From NCBI RefSeq assembly GCF_008843145.1, contig NZ_CP030265.1, positions 4,395,001-4,459,000 of the forward strand: a DNA stretch of 64,000 nucleotides, read 5' to 3'. A program made the translations under genes and the position numbers. Source of the DNA: Skermanella pratensis. Lineage in GTDB: Bacteria > Pseudomonadota > Alphaproteobacteria > Azospirillales > Azospirillaceae. A model generated the notes under the pieces. The model made no database searches. It was not told where the DNA came from and saw only the letters and a program-made list of their open reading frames with translations. Positions 12,121-21,775 of this stretch are shown here, one piece after another. The stretch's first letter is position 1. Each line of letters starts with the position of its first letter.

Positions 12121-14373
12121 TTAGATCATGATCCCATGATCTATCGCAAATGAACGCAGCTTTTCCCGCAGGCTGTGATCGCGCACCGGATAGAGGGTTT
12201 CTATATACTCGCGTATTTGCGACACGTTCAGGCTGCGCAGCATGGTCTTGACCGGACCGACCGCCGGCGGCGACATGGACAGGCTGCGGAAGCCGACGCC
12301 GAGCAGGGCCATGGCGTCGAGCGGCCGGCCGGCCATTTCGCCGCACACGCTGATCGGAACGCCGGCGCCTTCGCACAGGCCGACGAGATGGCGGAACATG
12401 GTCAGCATCGGCGGCGACAGCGGGTCGTACCGGGTGTTGATCCGCGGATTGCCGCGGTCGGCCGCGAACATGTACTGCATCAGGTCGTTCGACCCGACGG
12501 AGATGAAGTCCAGCTGCGGCAGCAGCGCCGGCAGGTGCCAGATCAGGGCGGGCACCTCCAGCATCGCCCCGACCATAACGCGGGCCGGCGGAACGCCGCC
12601 GCGCTTGACCAGCCGGTCCATCTCCAGGTCCAGCACGGCGCGGGCGTCCTCGAACTCGGCGCATTCGCTGATCATCGGGAACATGACCCGCACGTCCCGC
12701 CCGCCCGAGGCGCGCAGCAACGCCCGAAGCTGCTGGCGCAGCATGGCGGGACGGTCCAGCCCGATGCGGATGGCGCGCCAGCCCAGCGCCGGGTTCTCCT
12801 GCTCCTGGTCGACGAAGTAGGGCAGGCTCTTGTCGCCGCCGACGTCGAGCGTGCGGAACACGATCGGCCGGTCGCCGGTCAGTTCCAGCACCCGCCCGTA
12901 CAGCTCGGTCTGGGCTTCCACTCCGGGATATTCCGACCGGATCATGAAGGGGATCTCGGTCCGGTAGAGCCCGACCCCGTCGGCTCCGGTATCGTCGAGA
13001 TGCTGCAGGTCGATCAGCAGCCCGCAGTTCAGGTTGATCGAGACCTCGACGCCGTCCAGCGACACAGCCGGCTGGTGGATCGTCTCGGCATAGAGACGCT
13101 TGCGCTGGGCGCGCACCGTCATGCTGTTGTGGAAGGCGTCCTGGATGTCCTCGGCCGGACGGACCAGCACCTGGGCGTTATCTCCGTCGACGATCAGCTG
13201 GTCGAGCGGTTCGATCCGGGTCAGCACGTCGGTGCATTGGCCGACCACCGGGATGTCGAGCGCCCGGGCGACGATCGCCACGTGACTCGACGCCGACCCT
13301 TCCTCCAGCACCAGGGCCCTGAGCCGGCGCCGGTCGTAGTCGAGAAGTTCGGCCGGTCCCATGGAGCGGGCGACCAGGATGACATCGTCCGGCAGGTTGG
13401 CCGAGGCCAGCGATTCCTTGCCCGCCAGGTGCTGGAGCAGCCGGTTGGTCAGGTCGTCCAGGTCGAGCAGCCGCTCCCGGAAGTAGGGATCGTGCATCTG
13501 GCTCATGCGCGCGCGGGTGTCGTTCTGCACGCGCTGGACCGCCGCCTCCGCGGTCAGGCCGTTCCGGATCGCCTCGCGGATGCGCGACAGCCATCCGCGG
13601 TCCTCGGCGAACATCCGGTAGGTCTCCAGGATGTCGTGGTGCTCACCGCCTTCGACGCTGGAGACGCGCAGCAAGTCGTCCAGTGCGGTGTGCATCCCCT
13701 CCAGCGCCTTGCGGAACCGCTCGGTCTCCACGTCCGGATCCTCGGCGACCATCTGGCGGATGGTCAGCTGCGGCCGGTGCAGCACCGCCAGCCCCATGGC
13801 GAGCCCGCGGTTGAGGCTGACGCCGTCGAGTCGGGTCGGCAGCAGTGCCGCGTCGGCGACCGCGGAGATCTCCTGCTGGCTGACCAGTTCGCCGCCGGCG
13901 GTCAGCTCGGCCACCACCATGGCGATGGTCTGGAGGGTCTCGACCTCCTCCTCGAAATAGACGCGCTTGTCCTTGTGCTGGATCACCAGCACGCCGCGCA
14001 CCCGTCCGCCGCGCAGGATCGGCACGCCCATCAGCGACAGGAACGCCTCCTCTCCCGTCTCCGGGCGATAGGCGAAGTTGGGGTGGGACGGCGCGTTGGC
14101 CAGCGCCACCGGCCGGGCATGGGCCGCGATGTCGCCGACCAGCCCCTCCCCGACCCGCAGCCGGGTCTTGTGGACGGCCGACTGGTTCAGGCCGACGGTG
14201 GCGAACAGCTCCAGGATGTCGCCGGCGCGCATGACGTAGCAGGAGCAGACGTCCGCCCCCATCTCCGCCCCGATCAGCGTGACGATCTTGTCCAGCCTGT
14301 GCTGCGCCGAGCCGGAGCCGGCCATCACGTCGCGCAGCCGCGCCAGCAGGCGCCGAGACGTTATACCGGGCAT
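12121..14373 (-). CDS. ptsP: Phosphoenolpyruvate-protein phosphotransferase PtsP (EI-Ntr)
   Basis: First enzyme of the nitrogen-related PTS. It takes phosphate from PEP and passes it to NPr and then EIIA-Ntr, linking nitrogen, potassium and, in many species, PHA metabolism. A GAF domain fills about residues 1-170. The swivelling phosphohistidine domain follows, with the active site GSASSHVAIVARA near residue 350, and then a PEP-binding TIM barrel with conserved GTD/DFISVGSNDL. I chose ATG 14373 because AGGGAGC precedes it and because the resulting 750 residues match the known family length. A longer frame to ATG 14514 adds 47 low-complexity residues and abuts the nitronate monooxygenase stop (TAG-ATG), so a coupled longer form remains possible. 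Confidence 0.95.
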   Translation of the reverse strand: MPGITSRRLLARLRDVMAGSGSAQHRLDKIVTLIGAEMGADVCSCYVMRAGDILELFATVGLNQSAVHKTRLRVGEGLVGDIAAHARPVALANAPSHPNFAYRPETGEEAFLSLMGVPILRGGRVRGVLVIQHKDKRVYFEEEVETLQTIAMVVAELTAGGELVSQQEISAVADAALLPTRLDGVSLNRGLAMGLAVLHRPQLTIRQMVAEDPDVETERFRKALEGMHTALDDLLRVSSVEGGEHHDILETYRMFAEDRGWLSRIREAIRNGLTAEAAVQRVQNDTRARMSQMHDPYFRERLLDLDDLTNRLLQHLAGKESLASANLPDDVILVARSMGPAELLDYDRRRLRALVLEEGSASSHVAIVARALDIPVVGQCTDVLTRIEPLDQLIVDGDNAQVLVRPAEDIQDAFHNSMTVRAQRKRLYAETIHQPAVSLDGVEVSINLNCGLLIDLQHLDDTGADGVGLYRTEIPFMIRSEYPGVEAQTELYGRVLELTGDRPIVFRTLDVGGDKSLPYFVDQEQENPALGWRAIRIGLDRPAMLRQQLRALLRASGGRDVRVMFPMISECAEFEDARAVLDLEMDRLVKRGGVPPARVMVGAMLEVPALIWHLPALLPQLDFISVGSNDLMQYMFAADRGNPRINTRYDPLSPPMLTMFRHLVGLCEGAGVPISVCGEMAGRPLDAMALLGVGFRSLSMSPPAVGPVKTMLRSLNVSQIREYIETLYPVRDHSLREKLRSFAIDHGIMI

Positions 14374-14514
14374 GGTCGCTCCCTGTTCCGTCCCGTAAGT
14401 TCCGTAGTCCTGTGTCCTGGCGTCCCGGGTTCCACCGCCCATGGCACCGCCCATGGAATGGTCCGGACCCGGTGCGTCCCGCGCCGGGGTACCCTGCCCC
14501 GGAGCCTCAGTCAT

Positions 14515-15621
14515 CTATTCCGCCGCCCCGGGAATGATCGCGTCGCGCCTCTCCGGTTTCCCGAAGGCACCGGAGCGCGCCTCCAGCGCGCGGACGGCTT
14601 GCTCGATCAATTCCTGCAGGATCCCGGCGGCCGGTTGCTCGCGGGTGACCATGCCGACGCTCTGGCCCGCCATCAGGGAGCCGTTCTCCACGTCGCCCTC
14701 GATCACGGCGCGCCTCAGGGCGCCGGCCCAGAAATGCTCGATCTCGAGCTGGGCTTCCTTCTGGCTCACTTCGCCCCGGTTGAACCGCCCGATCACCTCC
14801 GCCTGGAAGGTCTGGAAACGGCGGGTCCCCTCATTGGTCAGGGCGCGGACGGGAGTCACCGGAAAGCGGGGGTCGATCTGCACGGACGGCACGGCGTCGC
14901 GAGCCGCGGCATTGATGAAGGCCTGCTTGTAGCGCGGATGGGCGATCGATTCCGTGGCGCAGACGAACCGCGTGCCGAGCTGGACCCCGGCCGCCCCCAT
15001 CTCCAGGTAGGACAGGATGGCCTCGCCCCGGCCGATGCCGCCGGCAACGAAAACCGGCACGTCGCTGACCACCGGCAGGACCTCCTGCGCCAGCACCGAG
15101 GTGGATACCGGCCCGATATGGCCGCCCGCCTCCATCCCCTCGATCATGATCGCGTCGGTGCCGCTCTTGACCAGCTTGCGGGCGATCGAGGCGGCGGGAG
15201 CGAAGCACACCACTTTGGCGCCCCGCTCCTTGATCCGCCGGATCGAGGCCGAGGACGGCAGCCCGCCGGCCAGCACCACATGCCCGACCCGATGGTCGGC
15301 GCAGACGTCGATCAGCTCTTCCAGGCGCGGGTGCAGGGTGATCAGGTTGACGCCGAACGGCCGGTCGGTCAGCTCCCTGGTGCCCAGGATCTCGGCGTCG
15401 AGCTGATCCGGCACCATGGAGCCCGACGCGATCACGCCGAAGGCGCCGCCGTTGGAGATGGCGGCCACCAAGCGCCGTTCGGAGACCCACGTCATGGCTC
15501 CCCCCATCACCGCGAGGTCGGTACCCAGGAACGCCCGCCCCCGGCTCCACAAGCGGTCGAGTCGGGCGCGGGCAGCGCGCGTCGTGTCTTCGGCCGGCAT
15601 CGGGGCGGGAGCTTGGGTCAT
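14515..15621 (-). CDS. Nitronate monooxygenase family protein
   Basis: FMN-dependent TIM-barrel protein of the 2-nitropropane dioxygenase/FabK family, 368 residues. Visible landmarks are MGGAMTWVSERRLVAAISNGG at the N-terminus, the flavin/phosphate-binding stretches GMEAGGHIG and VFVAGGIGRGE, and GVQLGTRFV. The substrate may be alkyl nitronates; the family also contains enoyl reductases, so the exact reaction is open. The stop codon is directly followed by the longer possible ptsP start. The first 25 residues are a poorly conserved extension. Confidence 0.85.
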   Translation of the reverse strand: MTQAPAPMPAEDTTRAARARLDRLWSRGRAFLGTDLAVMGGAMTWVSERRLVAAISNGGAFGVIASGSMVPDQLDAEILGTRELTDRPFGVNLITLHPRLEELIDVCADHRVGHVVLAGGLPSSASIRRIKERGAKVVCFAPAASIARKLVKSGTDAIMIEGMEAGGHIGPVSTSVLAQEVLPVVSDVPVFVAGGIGRGEAILSYLEMGAAGVQLGTRFVCATESIAHPRYKQAFINAAARDAVPSVQIDPRFPVTPVRALTNEGTRRFQTFQAEVIGRFNRGEVSQKEAQLEIEHFWAGALRRAVIEGDVENGSLMAGQSVGMVTREQPAAGILQELIEQAVRALEARSGAFGKPERRDAIIPGAAE

Positions 15622-15717
15622 GGCAGGGCCTTCATCGGGCTCACCCTCTCACGGTCGGCGGCACAGGTTGGCAGCTCGGGTCGGCGGGACCAGGTCGGGG
15701 CCAAGGCCGGGCGCGGA

Positions 15718-16953
15718 TCAGGCGGCGTCCAGCCCATAGGCGGTGTGGAGAGCGCGGAGCGCCAACTCGGTGTACTCCTCCGCGATCAGCACGCTGACCT
15801 TGATCTCCGACGTCGAGATGACCTGGATGTTGATCCCCTTCTCCGCCAGCGACTTGAACATCCGCTGGGCGACGCCGGCATGGCTGCGCATGCCGACGCC
15901 GATCACCGACACCTTGACGACGTTGCTGTCGGCCAGCAGGCGGCGGTACTGAAGCTCGCCCTTGGCGGCTTCCAGCACGTTGCGCGCCCGCTCCAGGTCG
16001 GCCTTCGACACCGTGAAGGTGATGTCGGTGCTGGCACCGTCCTCCGACACGTTCTGCACGATCATGTCGACGTTGACCGACGAGTCGGCCAGCGGGCCGA
16101 ACAGGCCGGCGGCGACGCCGGGCCGGTCGGCCACGCCGATCAGGGTGATCTTCGCTTCGTCACGGCTGTAGGCGATGCCGCTGACCAGTTCCTGTTCCAC
16201 GATTTCGTCCTCGTCCACAACCAGAGTACCGGGCAGCTCGCTGCCGGCTGCCTTTTCGAAGCTGGAAAGCACCTGCACCCGCACGCCGTGCTTCATGGCC
16301 ATCTCGACCGAGCGGGTCTGGAGCACCTTGGCGCCCAGGGACGCCATCTCCAGCATTTCCTCGTAGGTGATCTTGGACAGCTTGCGCGCCTTGGACACGA
16401 TGCGGGGATCGGTCGTGTAGACGCCGTCCACGTCGGTGTAGATGTCGCAGCGGTCGGCCTTCAGGGCGGCGGCCAGCGCCACCGCCGAGGTGTCGGAGCC
16501 GCCGCGGCCAAGCGTCGCGATCCGGCCGTTCGGCGACATGCCCTGGAAGCCCGCGACCACGGCGACCTCGCCGGAGGACAGCCGGCGCTCCAGCTCTTCC
16601 GTCTCGATCGAGCAGATGCGCGCCTTGGCATGCACGTCGTCGGTCCGGATCGGGATCTGCCAGCCCTGCCAAGAGCGCGCGGCGATGCCCAGTTCCTGGA
16701 GCGCCAGGGCGGTCAGCCCGCTGGTCACCTGCTCGCCCGAGGCGACGACGGCGTCGTATTCCCGCGCGTCGTGCAGCGGGCTGATGCCGGCGCAGTATTC
16801 CACCAGCTTGTTGGTGACGCCCGACATGGCCGAAACGACGACCGCGACCTGATGGCCGGCGTCGACTTCCGCCTTAACCTTGCGCGCCACATTCTTGATG
16901 CGGTCGATGTCGCCGACCGATGTGCCGCCGAATTTCAAAACGATCCGCGCCAT
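15718..16953 (-). CDS. lysC: Aspartate kinase
   Basis: Phosphorylates aspartate, the first step to lysine, methionine, threonine and diaminopimelate. The 411 residues are typical of the single-function enzyme. They contain an amino acid kinase domain starting MARIVLKFGGTSVG, with GFQGMSPNGRIATLGRGGSD for substrate and nucleotide binding, and two C-terminal ACT domains (about 265-405) for feedback control by lysine or threonine. The ATG at 16953 is chosen over an upstream extension because the family starts at this residue. lysC is divergent from ubiG and upstream of the nitronate monooxygenase and ptsP. Confidence 0.96.
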   Translation of the reverse strand: MARIVLKFGGTSVGDIDRIKNVARKVKAEVDAGHQVAVVVSAMSGVTNKLVEYCAGISPLHDAREYDAVVASGEQVTSGLTALALQELGIAARSWQGWQIPIRTDDVHAKARICSIETEELERRLSSGEVAVVAGFQGMSPNGRIATLGRGGSDTSAVALAAALKADRCDIYTDVDGVYTTDPRIVSKARKLSKITYEEMLEMASLGAKVLQTRSVEMAMKHGVRVQVLSSFEKAAGSELPGTLVVDEDEIVEQELVSGIAYSRDEAKITLIGVADRPGVAAGLFGPLADSSVNVDMIVQNVSEDGASTDITFTVSKADLERARNVLEAAKGELQYRRLLADSNVVKVSVIGVGMRSHAGVAQRMFKSLAEKGINIQVISTSEIKVSVLIAEEYTELALRALHTAYGLDAA

Positions 16954-17103
16954 TGCCTTGAAGCCCCACCACCTGACCAGTCTGCCCGCTGCCCGGCGGC
17001 CCTGCCCCAGTTCAAAACGGATCTGATGATCACGCATCCGGACCGATCAGCCCGGATCGATCAGGGACCGGCTTGATCGGGCACCGGCGAACAGGCGGTT
17101 CCA

Positions 17104-17132
17104 TTGCCGCAGCAAGGCGGGGTATCCATACT
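17104..17132 (+). promoter_or_regulatory. Putative sigma-70 promoter of ubiG
   Basis: TTGCCG (17104-17109), 17 bases, then CATACT (17127-17132). It would give a 5' leader of about 75 bases. It lies in the 259-base divergent gap between lysC and ubiG. Confidence 0.4.
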
Positions 17133-17212
17133 ATCTCGGGGGAAGCGAAGCAAGCTTGCCCCGACTGACTTCCAGTCGCATCCGGCAGCAACCGGCACCC
17201 AGGAACATACCC

Positions 17213-18013
17213 ATGTCTGCCACAAGCACCGCCTCAGCAACTTCCCGCGTTTCAGCAGCCGCCCGGTCAGGCACGGTCGATGCCGGGGAGATCGCCCGTT
17301 TCAGCGCCATCGCGGCGCAGTGGTGGGACCCGCGCGGCAAGTTCAAGCCGCTGCACAAGTACAATCCCGTCCGAATCGGCTATATCCGCGACGCGGTGTG
17401 CGCCCGGTTCGGCCGCGACCCCACCGCCCCGCAGCCCCTCGCTGGACTGCGTTTCGTCGACATCGGCTGCGGCGGCGGCCTGCTGGCCGAACCGCTGGCC
17501 CGGCTGGGAGCCGAAGTCGTCGGCATCGACGCGGCCGAGCGGAACGTGAACGTCGCGGCGCAGCACGCGGCGGAGTCCGGCGTGACCGTCGATTACCGCC
17601 ACACCACGGCGGAGGATCTGGCCCTGTCCGGCGAACGGTTCGACGTGGTGCTGGCGCTGGAGGTGGTCGAACACGTGGCCGACGTGCCTCTGTTCCTGCG
17701 CTCTCTCTGCACCCTGATGAAACCGGGCGGTGATCCGGGGAGCATGCTGTTCCTTGCGACCATCAATCGCACGCCGAAGTCTTTCGCGCTGGCGATCGTC
17801 GGAGCCGAATACGTGCTCCGCTGGCTGCCCCGCGGCACCCACGACTGGCGCAAGTTCCTGAAGCCCTCGGAACTGGCGGCCGGGTTGCGTCCCCACGGGG
17901 TGACGGTGCGCGACATCACCGGCGTGGTCTATAATCCGCTGCGCGACGAGTTCTCGCTCAGCCGGCGCGACCTGGACACCAACTACATGCTGTGGGCAGG
18001 CGCCGCGGTCTGA
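17213..18013 (+). CDS. ubiG: Bifunctional 2-polyprenyl-6-hydroxyphenol methylase / 3-demethylubiquinol 3-O-methyltransferase
   Basis: SAM-dependent O-methyltransferase acting twice in ubiquinone synthesis. UbiG hallmarks are visible: [29 protein letters not shown] near the N-terminus and the SAM motif DIGCGGG at residues 83-89. Also present are [16 protein letters not shown] and the [14 protein letters not shown] stretch, which in UbiG contributes to membrane lipid contact. The ATG at 17213, preceded by AGGAAC, is preferred over an upstream TTG. The first 20 residues are Ser/Ala/Thr-rich. A hairpin terminator follows the stop. Confidence 0.96.
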   Translation: MSATSTASATSRVSAAARSGTVDAGEIARFSAIAAQWWDPRGKFKPLHKYNPVRIGYIRDAVCARFGRDPTAPQPLAGLRFVDIGCGGGLLAEPLARLGAEVVGIDAAERNVNVAAQHAAESGVTVDYRHTTAEDLALSGERFDVVLALEVVEHVADVPLFLRSLCTLMKPGGDPGSMLFLATINRTPKSFALAIVGAEYVLRWLPRGTHDWRKFLKPSELAAGLRPHGVTVRDITGVVYNPLRDEFSLSRRDLDTNYMLWAGAAV

Positions 18014-18048
18014 AGCCCTGAACCCGATAAAGCAGCCCCGATAAAGCA

Positions 18049-18073
18049 AAGGCCTCGGAAAATCCGAGGCCTT
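18049..18073. terminator. Hairpin terminator downstream of ubiG
   Basis: Perfect 10-bp stem (18049-18058 with 18064-18073) around AAAAT. The more T-rich flank (TTTGCTTTATC) lies on the minus strand, so it may serve the small minus-strand frame or the kinase gene to its right as well as ubiG. Confidence 0.6.
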
Positions 18074-18074
18074 G

Positions 18075-18279
18075 CTACATGCCGGTGCTTCGCCAGGAAC
18101 CATCCAAGGGCAACCCTCCGCTTAAGTTTACGGCTCTGCAGCGACTGCATGCCCTTCAATTCCTCGAGATGTTCGAGGAGCTTGGCATTCGCCGGGCGTT
18201 CGCCGGCAGGATTCGCGTGATTCTAAAACAGCGTCGTAATTCGCTGCCCACTTGCCACCATCTCTTCACGAGTCGGCAT
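18075..18279 (-). pseudogene. Small interrupted reading frame downstream of the histidine kinase
   Basis: An ATG with an unusually strong ribosome site (GAGAGAGGTGGG) starts 18 codons (MPTREEMVASGQRITTLF) that end at TAG (18225-18223). The same frame continues with protein-like sequence (NHANPAGERPANAKLLEHLEEL, then basic QSRKLKRR). A shift of one base would end it at a TAG directly before the 18049-18073 hairpin. I read this as either a short real peptide or a decayed gene of about 65 codons. The rest of the 18014-18373 gap shows nothing else I can name. Confidence 0.25.
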
Positions 18280-18373
18280 CCCACCTCTCTCGAAGTTGGA
18301 TACGGCGCAACGATAATCAGATCCTAGGCGCCGCCGCAAGACTTTCTGTCGTGTCGTTCGCGCCCAACCCATC

Positions 18374-19438
18374 TCAATTGTCCGGCATCTTCAGGATGAA
18401 GCGGGTGCCGTCCTGCCGGGCGATGTCGAGCCGGGCGCCGACCTGCTCGGCCATCGCCTTGACCACCTGCAATCCCAGGCCATCGCCTCGGGACCAGTCG
18501 AATTCCTGGGGTAGACCGCGGCCGTCGTCGGCGACCATGAGTTCCAGACCGTTCCCCTCGGCGCGGCGGAAGCATACCCGGACCCTGCCGGGGCCATCGC
18601 CGAAGGCGTGGCGGAAGGCGTTGGTGACCAGTTCGGCGGTAACCAGGGCCAGCGGGATCGCGAGGTCGGTCGAAACTTCGACGGCATCGGCATCGACCGT
18701 CAGCTTCCGCCGGCGGCCGTCCACGCCCAGCGTCTCGCCGAGGAAGGCGCAGATCTCCCCCAGGTACTCACGGAAGGCGACGGTTCCACCGGCGTTCCGG
18801 GCATAAAGCATGCTGTGGACCTGGGCGATCGCCTGGATACGCATCACGGCGGTCTGCAGGGCCTGCCGGGTGGCGGCATCGGCGACCTTCCGCGCCTGGA
18901 TCCGAAGCAGGCCCATGACCATCTGCAGGCTGTTCTTGACCCGGTGGTCCACTTCGCGGATCAGCAGATCCTTGCGGTCAAGCAAGGCATCGCGCTCGGC
19001 GACGGCAAGGTTCAGGTTGGCGGTTCGGTCCGCCACTTGGCTTTCCAGCGTCTGGTTGGCCTCCCGCAGGGCGGCATTGGCGGTTTCAAGTTCCTCCGTG
19101 GTGACCTGAAGCTCCTCCAGCGAAACCTGCAGTTCCTCATGCAGGATCGATATGTCGCCTTCCAGCCCCGTCCGGACGCTGGGAGCGTTCCGCCCGGCCG
19201 ATACCCGGGCCTCCATGAAACGGGCGTGGCTCTGGGCCAGAAGATGGCGCAAATGTGCGTTCTCGGCGGTCAGTACCGTCCGTTCCGCCTGCAGTTCCGA
19301 ATTCTCGCGGGCAAGCACATCTATGCGCCTTGCCGAATCTTCGAGCGCGGTTTGGAGTTGCTCGTTTTCCTGATCGGCGGTCGCTTGGCGAAGGCGGAGT
19401 TCCATAAGCTCTTCAGACTGTTGCTGAAGTGTCTTCAT
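18374..19438 (-). CDS. HWE/HisKA_2-type sensor histidine kinase, cytosolic, coiled-coil N-terminus
   Basis: Kinase of 354 residues with no membrane segment. Residues 1-155 are almost entirely predicted coiled coil, including EELQVSLEELQVTTEELETAN, which resembles the coiled coil of the CheR protein encoded 2.3 kb away. The phospho-accepting histidine is His165 in REVDHRVKNSLQ, the HisKA_2/HWE pattern. The ATPase domain follows with ELVTNAFRHAF (N box), DDGRGLP and GDGLGLQVV. There is no sensor domain of its own, so it probably takes input through a partner such as the CheR-PAS protein. A sigma-70-like promoter ends about 30 bases before the ATG. Confidence 0.88.
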   Translation of the reverse strand: MKTLQQQSEELMELRLRQATADQENEQLQTALEDSARRIDVLARENSELQAERTVLTAENAHLRHLLAQSHARFMEARVSAGRNAPSVRTGLEGDISILHEELQVSLEELQVTTEELETANAALREANQTLESQVADRTANLNLAVAERDALLDRKDLLIREVDHRVKNSLQMVMGLLRIQARKVADAATRQALQTAVMRIQAIAQVHSMLYARNAGGTVAFREYLGEICAFLGETLGVDGRRRKLTVDADAVEVSTDLAIPLALVTAELVTNAFRHAFGDGPGRVRVCFRRAEGNGLELMVADDGRGLPQEFDWSRGDGLGLQVVKAMAEQVGARLDIARQDGTRFILKMPDN

Positions 19439-19467
19439 GATTTAACCCCAAGTACGGTCTGGCTTAA

Positions 19468-19496
19468 TATCTAATGACTGTACTCAGCCATCGCAA
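19468..19496 (-). promoter_or_regulatory. Sigma-70-like promoter of the HWE kinase
   Basis: TTGCGA (19496-19491) and TAGATA (19473-19468) on the minus strand, spaced 17 bases. The expected leader is about 25 bases. Confidence 0.5.
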
Positions 19497-19591
19497 TCGG
19501 ATTGAGTCGCAATTACAGCGGCAATGCGATTTCCGAACGCAAATTAGAAAGTTTTACATTAATTCTTGCATGTTTCGCCTGTTTCTTTTGA

Positions 19592-20593
19592 TCAAGCATC
19601 TTCCGCACTCGGCTGGCTGATCCAATCATGTTCGAGAAAGCGCTTCAGCACATTCGCCTTTTCTTCGGCTTCCGCCCGCGCATCATCCCAACGTTGGGAG
19701 GAAAGGGTGTGCCCATTGCCCAGTGCCATTTCGGCCATGCGCCGGCACAACCCGGCACGCTCGTTCAAGGTGCGCAATGCGATCTCAAACGACTCCTCAA
19801 GCTTCTCGACTTGGCTGGCATCCATGTCGGCGATCGCGAAACGATGACCGATATGACAGGTATAATAGGGCAACTGCCCGACCATGGTTTCCTTCAGCGA
19901 ACCGCCGCAACTGGGACATGTCAATGCAACCGGCTGGTTCATTTCATATTTGCCTGTCACCTCATTATCCTTTTCTGGCTCCCGAAGTCTTTCGGAACGA
20001 TCCTTGGCGCCTTTCAATGTTCCGGCCGGGCAACCGCTCGACAGCCGGGCGACAAGATCGGGAATCGCCGCGACCGGAAGGCAATGGTCGGCGCCGACAT
20101 AGCGCAGCGCGTTCCTTGGCATGCCGGGATACTCGGCCTCGTCCGGGTCTTGCACAACGGTAGCGCCGCCGCACCGCCTGATCGCGCTGAAACCGGCGGT
20201 GCCATCGCCCAAGGTTCCGGACAGGATAATTCCGATGACCCTCGATCCATACGCCTCCGCCGCCGTTCGGAACAGCGGATCGGCCGCCGGGCGGGTTCGG
20301 TTCTCCCGTGGGCCGCGCGTCAGCCGCATGCAGCCCGGTTCGAGCAACAGATGGTGGTCGGGCGGCGCCACATGGATATGCCCGTTGCGGATCTCCCCGC
20401 CATCGACCGCCTTGGCGACCGGCAGCGGGCCGGATGAATTCAGGATCGTCGACGCGGCGCTGCGCCGCGCACCGATATGCAGGACGACGAAAACGGCCGC
20501 GGCGAGATCGTGCGGCAGTCCCCCGATTAAGGTCTGGAGCGCTCCGAGGCCGCCGGCGGAGGCTCCCACGACGATGATGTCACGACGCTTCAT
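19592..20593 (-). CDS. CheB-type protein-glutamate methylesterase without receiver domain, with C-terminal zinc ribbon
   Basis: Methylesterase domain of 333 residues total. The catalytic triad can be placed as Ser12 (GASAGG), His39 (VVLHIG) and Asp130 (GTLGDGTAG), with spacing like canonical CheB. The receiver domain that normally inhibits CheB is absent. Instead there is a C-terminal extension with CPSCGG and YTCHIGHRF, a zinc-ribbon-like pattern, followed by a helical tail. The start ATG at 20593 matches the family; an upstream in-frame extension was dropped. It is divergent from a second gene of the same architecture. No chemoreceptor or flagellar gene is nearby, so a non-chemotaxis role is likely. 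Confidence 0.85.
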   Translation of the reverse strand: MKRRDIIVVGASAGGLGALQTLIGGLPHDLAAAVFVVLHIGARRSAASTILNSSGPLPVAKAVDGGEIRNGHIHVAPPDHHLLLEPGCMRLTRGPRENRTRPAADPLFRTAAEAYGSRVIGIILSGTLGDGTAGFSAIRRCGGATVVQDPDEAEYPGMPRNALRYVGADHCLPVAAIPDLVARLSSGCPAGTLKGAKDRSERLREPEKDNEVTGKYEMNQPVALTCPSCGGSLKETMVGQLPYYTCHIGHRFAIADMDASQVEKLEESFEIALRTLNERAGLCRRMAEMALGNGHTLSSQRWDDARAEAEEKANVLKRFLEHDWISQPSAEDA

Positions 20594-20742
20594 GGTACGA
20601 GACAACAGCCGACGCCGCCATTCATGGCGACGCGGCGCGAAGAATATGGGATTATGCAAGTGGCCTGACAGCCCCAGCCCGCAGGAAACGGCTTGTTCAG
20701 CCCGCGGCGTGCCGCGAAGCACCCGCACCAAGGCGATATCAT

Positions 20743-21774
20743 ATGCGAAAGACCCATTGTCGGGACATCGTCGTGATCGCCGCATCGGCCGGCGGCGTGA
20801 GCGCCCTGCAGACCCTGTGCGCCGGCCTGCCGGACGATCTCGGGGCCGCCATCTTCATCGTCCAGCATGTCAGTCCCAGCGCCAGGAGCATGCTGCCGGC
20901 GATCCTGGGTCGCACCTCATCCCTGCCGGTGCTTCATCCGGCGGATGGCGAGGCGATCCGCCCCGGCCACATCTATGTCGCCCCGCCCGACCGGCATCTC
21001 CTGGTCAAGCGCGGCCACATGCTCGTCCGGAAGGGGCCGAAGGAGAACCGGACGCGACCGGCGGCCGATCCGCTGTTCCGCTCGGCGGCGGTGGCTTATG
21101 GTTCGCGTGTCGTGGGATTGGTGCTGACCGGCACGCTGGACGACGGCACGGCCGGGCTGCTCGCGGTCAAGCGTTGCGGAGGCATCGCCGCCGTCCAGGA
21201 CCCGGACGATGCCGCTTGGCCGGACATGCCGCGCCACGCCATGCAGAAGGTCGCGGTCGATTACCGCCTTCCCCTGGACCGGCTTGCGGATCTCGTCACC
21301 CGGCTGACCCTGGAACCCGCGGGACCGCAGCCGCCCATACCGGCGGACATCGAATTGGAAGCTCACATCGCCGAGCAGGAAATGATCTCCATGACCGAGG
21401 AAACCAGTAACAATTCCATGTCGGGCCGTCCCGCCCTGATCACCTGTCCCGACTGCGGCGGGGCGATGATGGAGGTCAGGGACGGCCCCCTGCTGCGGTT
21501 CCGCTGCCATATCGGCCACGCGTACAGTCCGGCGACCCTGGCCGAGGCCCAGGGCGAGGCCTTCGAACAGGCCCTCGGGATGGCGCTCCGCACCCATCAC
21601 GAACGCGTCAGACTGTTCGAGCGCATGGCGGAGAACGCCATGGCGCATGGCCACCACAATGCGGCCGCGAAGTGGACGGCCGCCGCCGGGGAAGCCCAAA
21701 GCCATGCCGACCTGCTGCGGGCCGTCCTGTCCAACCAGTCGCCCGCCGCCGCAATCGCGCCCGAAGCGGACTAG
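20743..21774 (+). CDS. Second CheB-type methylesterase without receiver domain, with zinc ribbon
   Basis: Paralogue of the divergent gene on the left, 343 residues, same domain order. The triad is Ser15 (AASAGG), His42 (VQHVSP) and Asp134 (GTLDDGTAG). The C-terminal part carries CPDCGG and RCHIGHAYS plus a helical tail. The two proteins share long identical stretches (for example KENRTRPAADPLFRSAA against RENRTRPAADPLFRTAA), so they arose by duplication and inversion or tandem duplication. The stop is 1 base from the end of the convergent cheR-PAS gene. The 149-base divergent gap between the two cheB genes should hold both promoters; I saw no clear boxes. Confidence 0.85.
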   Translation: MRKTHCRDIVVIAASAGGVSALQTLCAGLPDDLGAAIFIVQHVSPSARSMLPAILGRTSSLPVLHPADGEAIRPGHIYVAPPDRHLLVKRGHMLVRKGPKENRTRPAADPLFRSAAVAYGSRVVGLVLTGTLDDGTAGLLAVKRCGGIAAVQDPDDAAWPDMPRHAMQKVAVDYRLPLDRLADLVTRLTLEPAGPQPPIPADIELEAHIAEQEMISMTEETSNNSMSGRPALITCPDCGGAMMEVRDGPLLRFRCHIGHAYSPATLAEAQGEAFEQALGMALRTHHERVRLFERMAENAMAHGHHNAAAKWTAAAGEAQSHADLLRAVLSNQSPAAAIAPEAD

Positions 21775-21775
21775 G

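Noticed and set aside
12175-17076. 1633-codon open frame on the plus strand across ptsP, the nitronate monooxygenase and lysC
   Set aside because: Shadow frame opposite three well-supported genes; no start signals or recognisable motifs.
18079-18327. 82-codon plus-strand frame after ubiG
   Set aside because: It begins beyond the ubiG terminator hairpin, has no ribosome site and no family pattern; the minus strand reads better.
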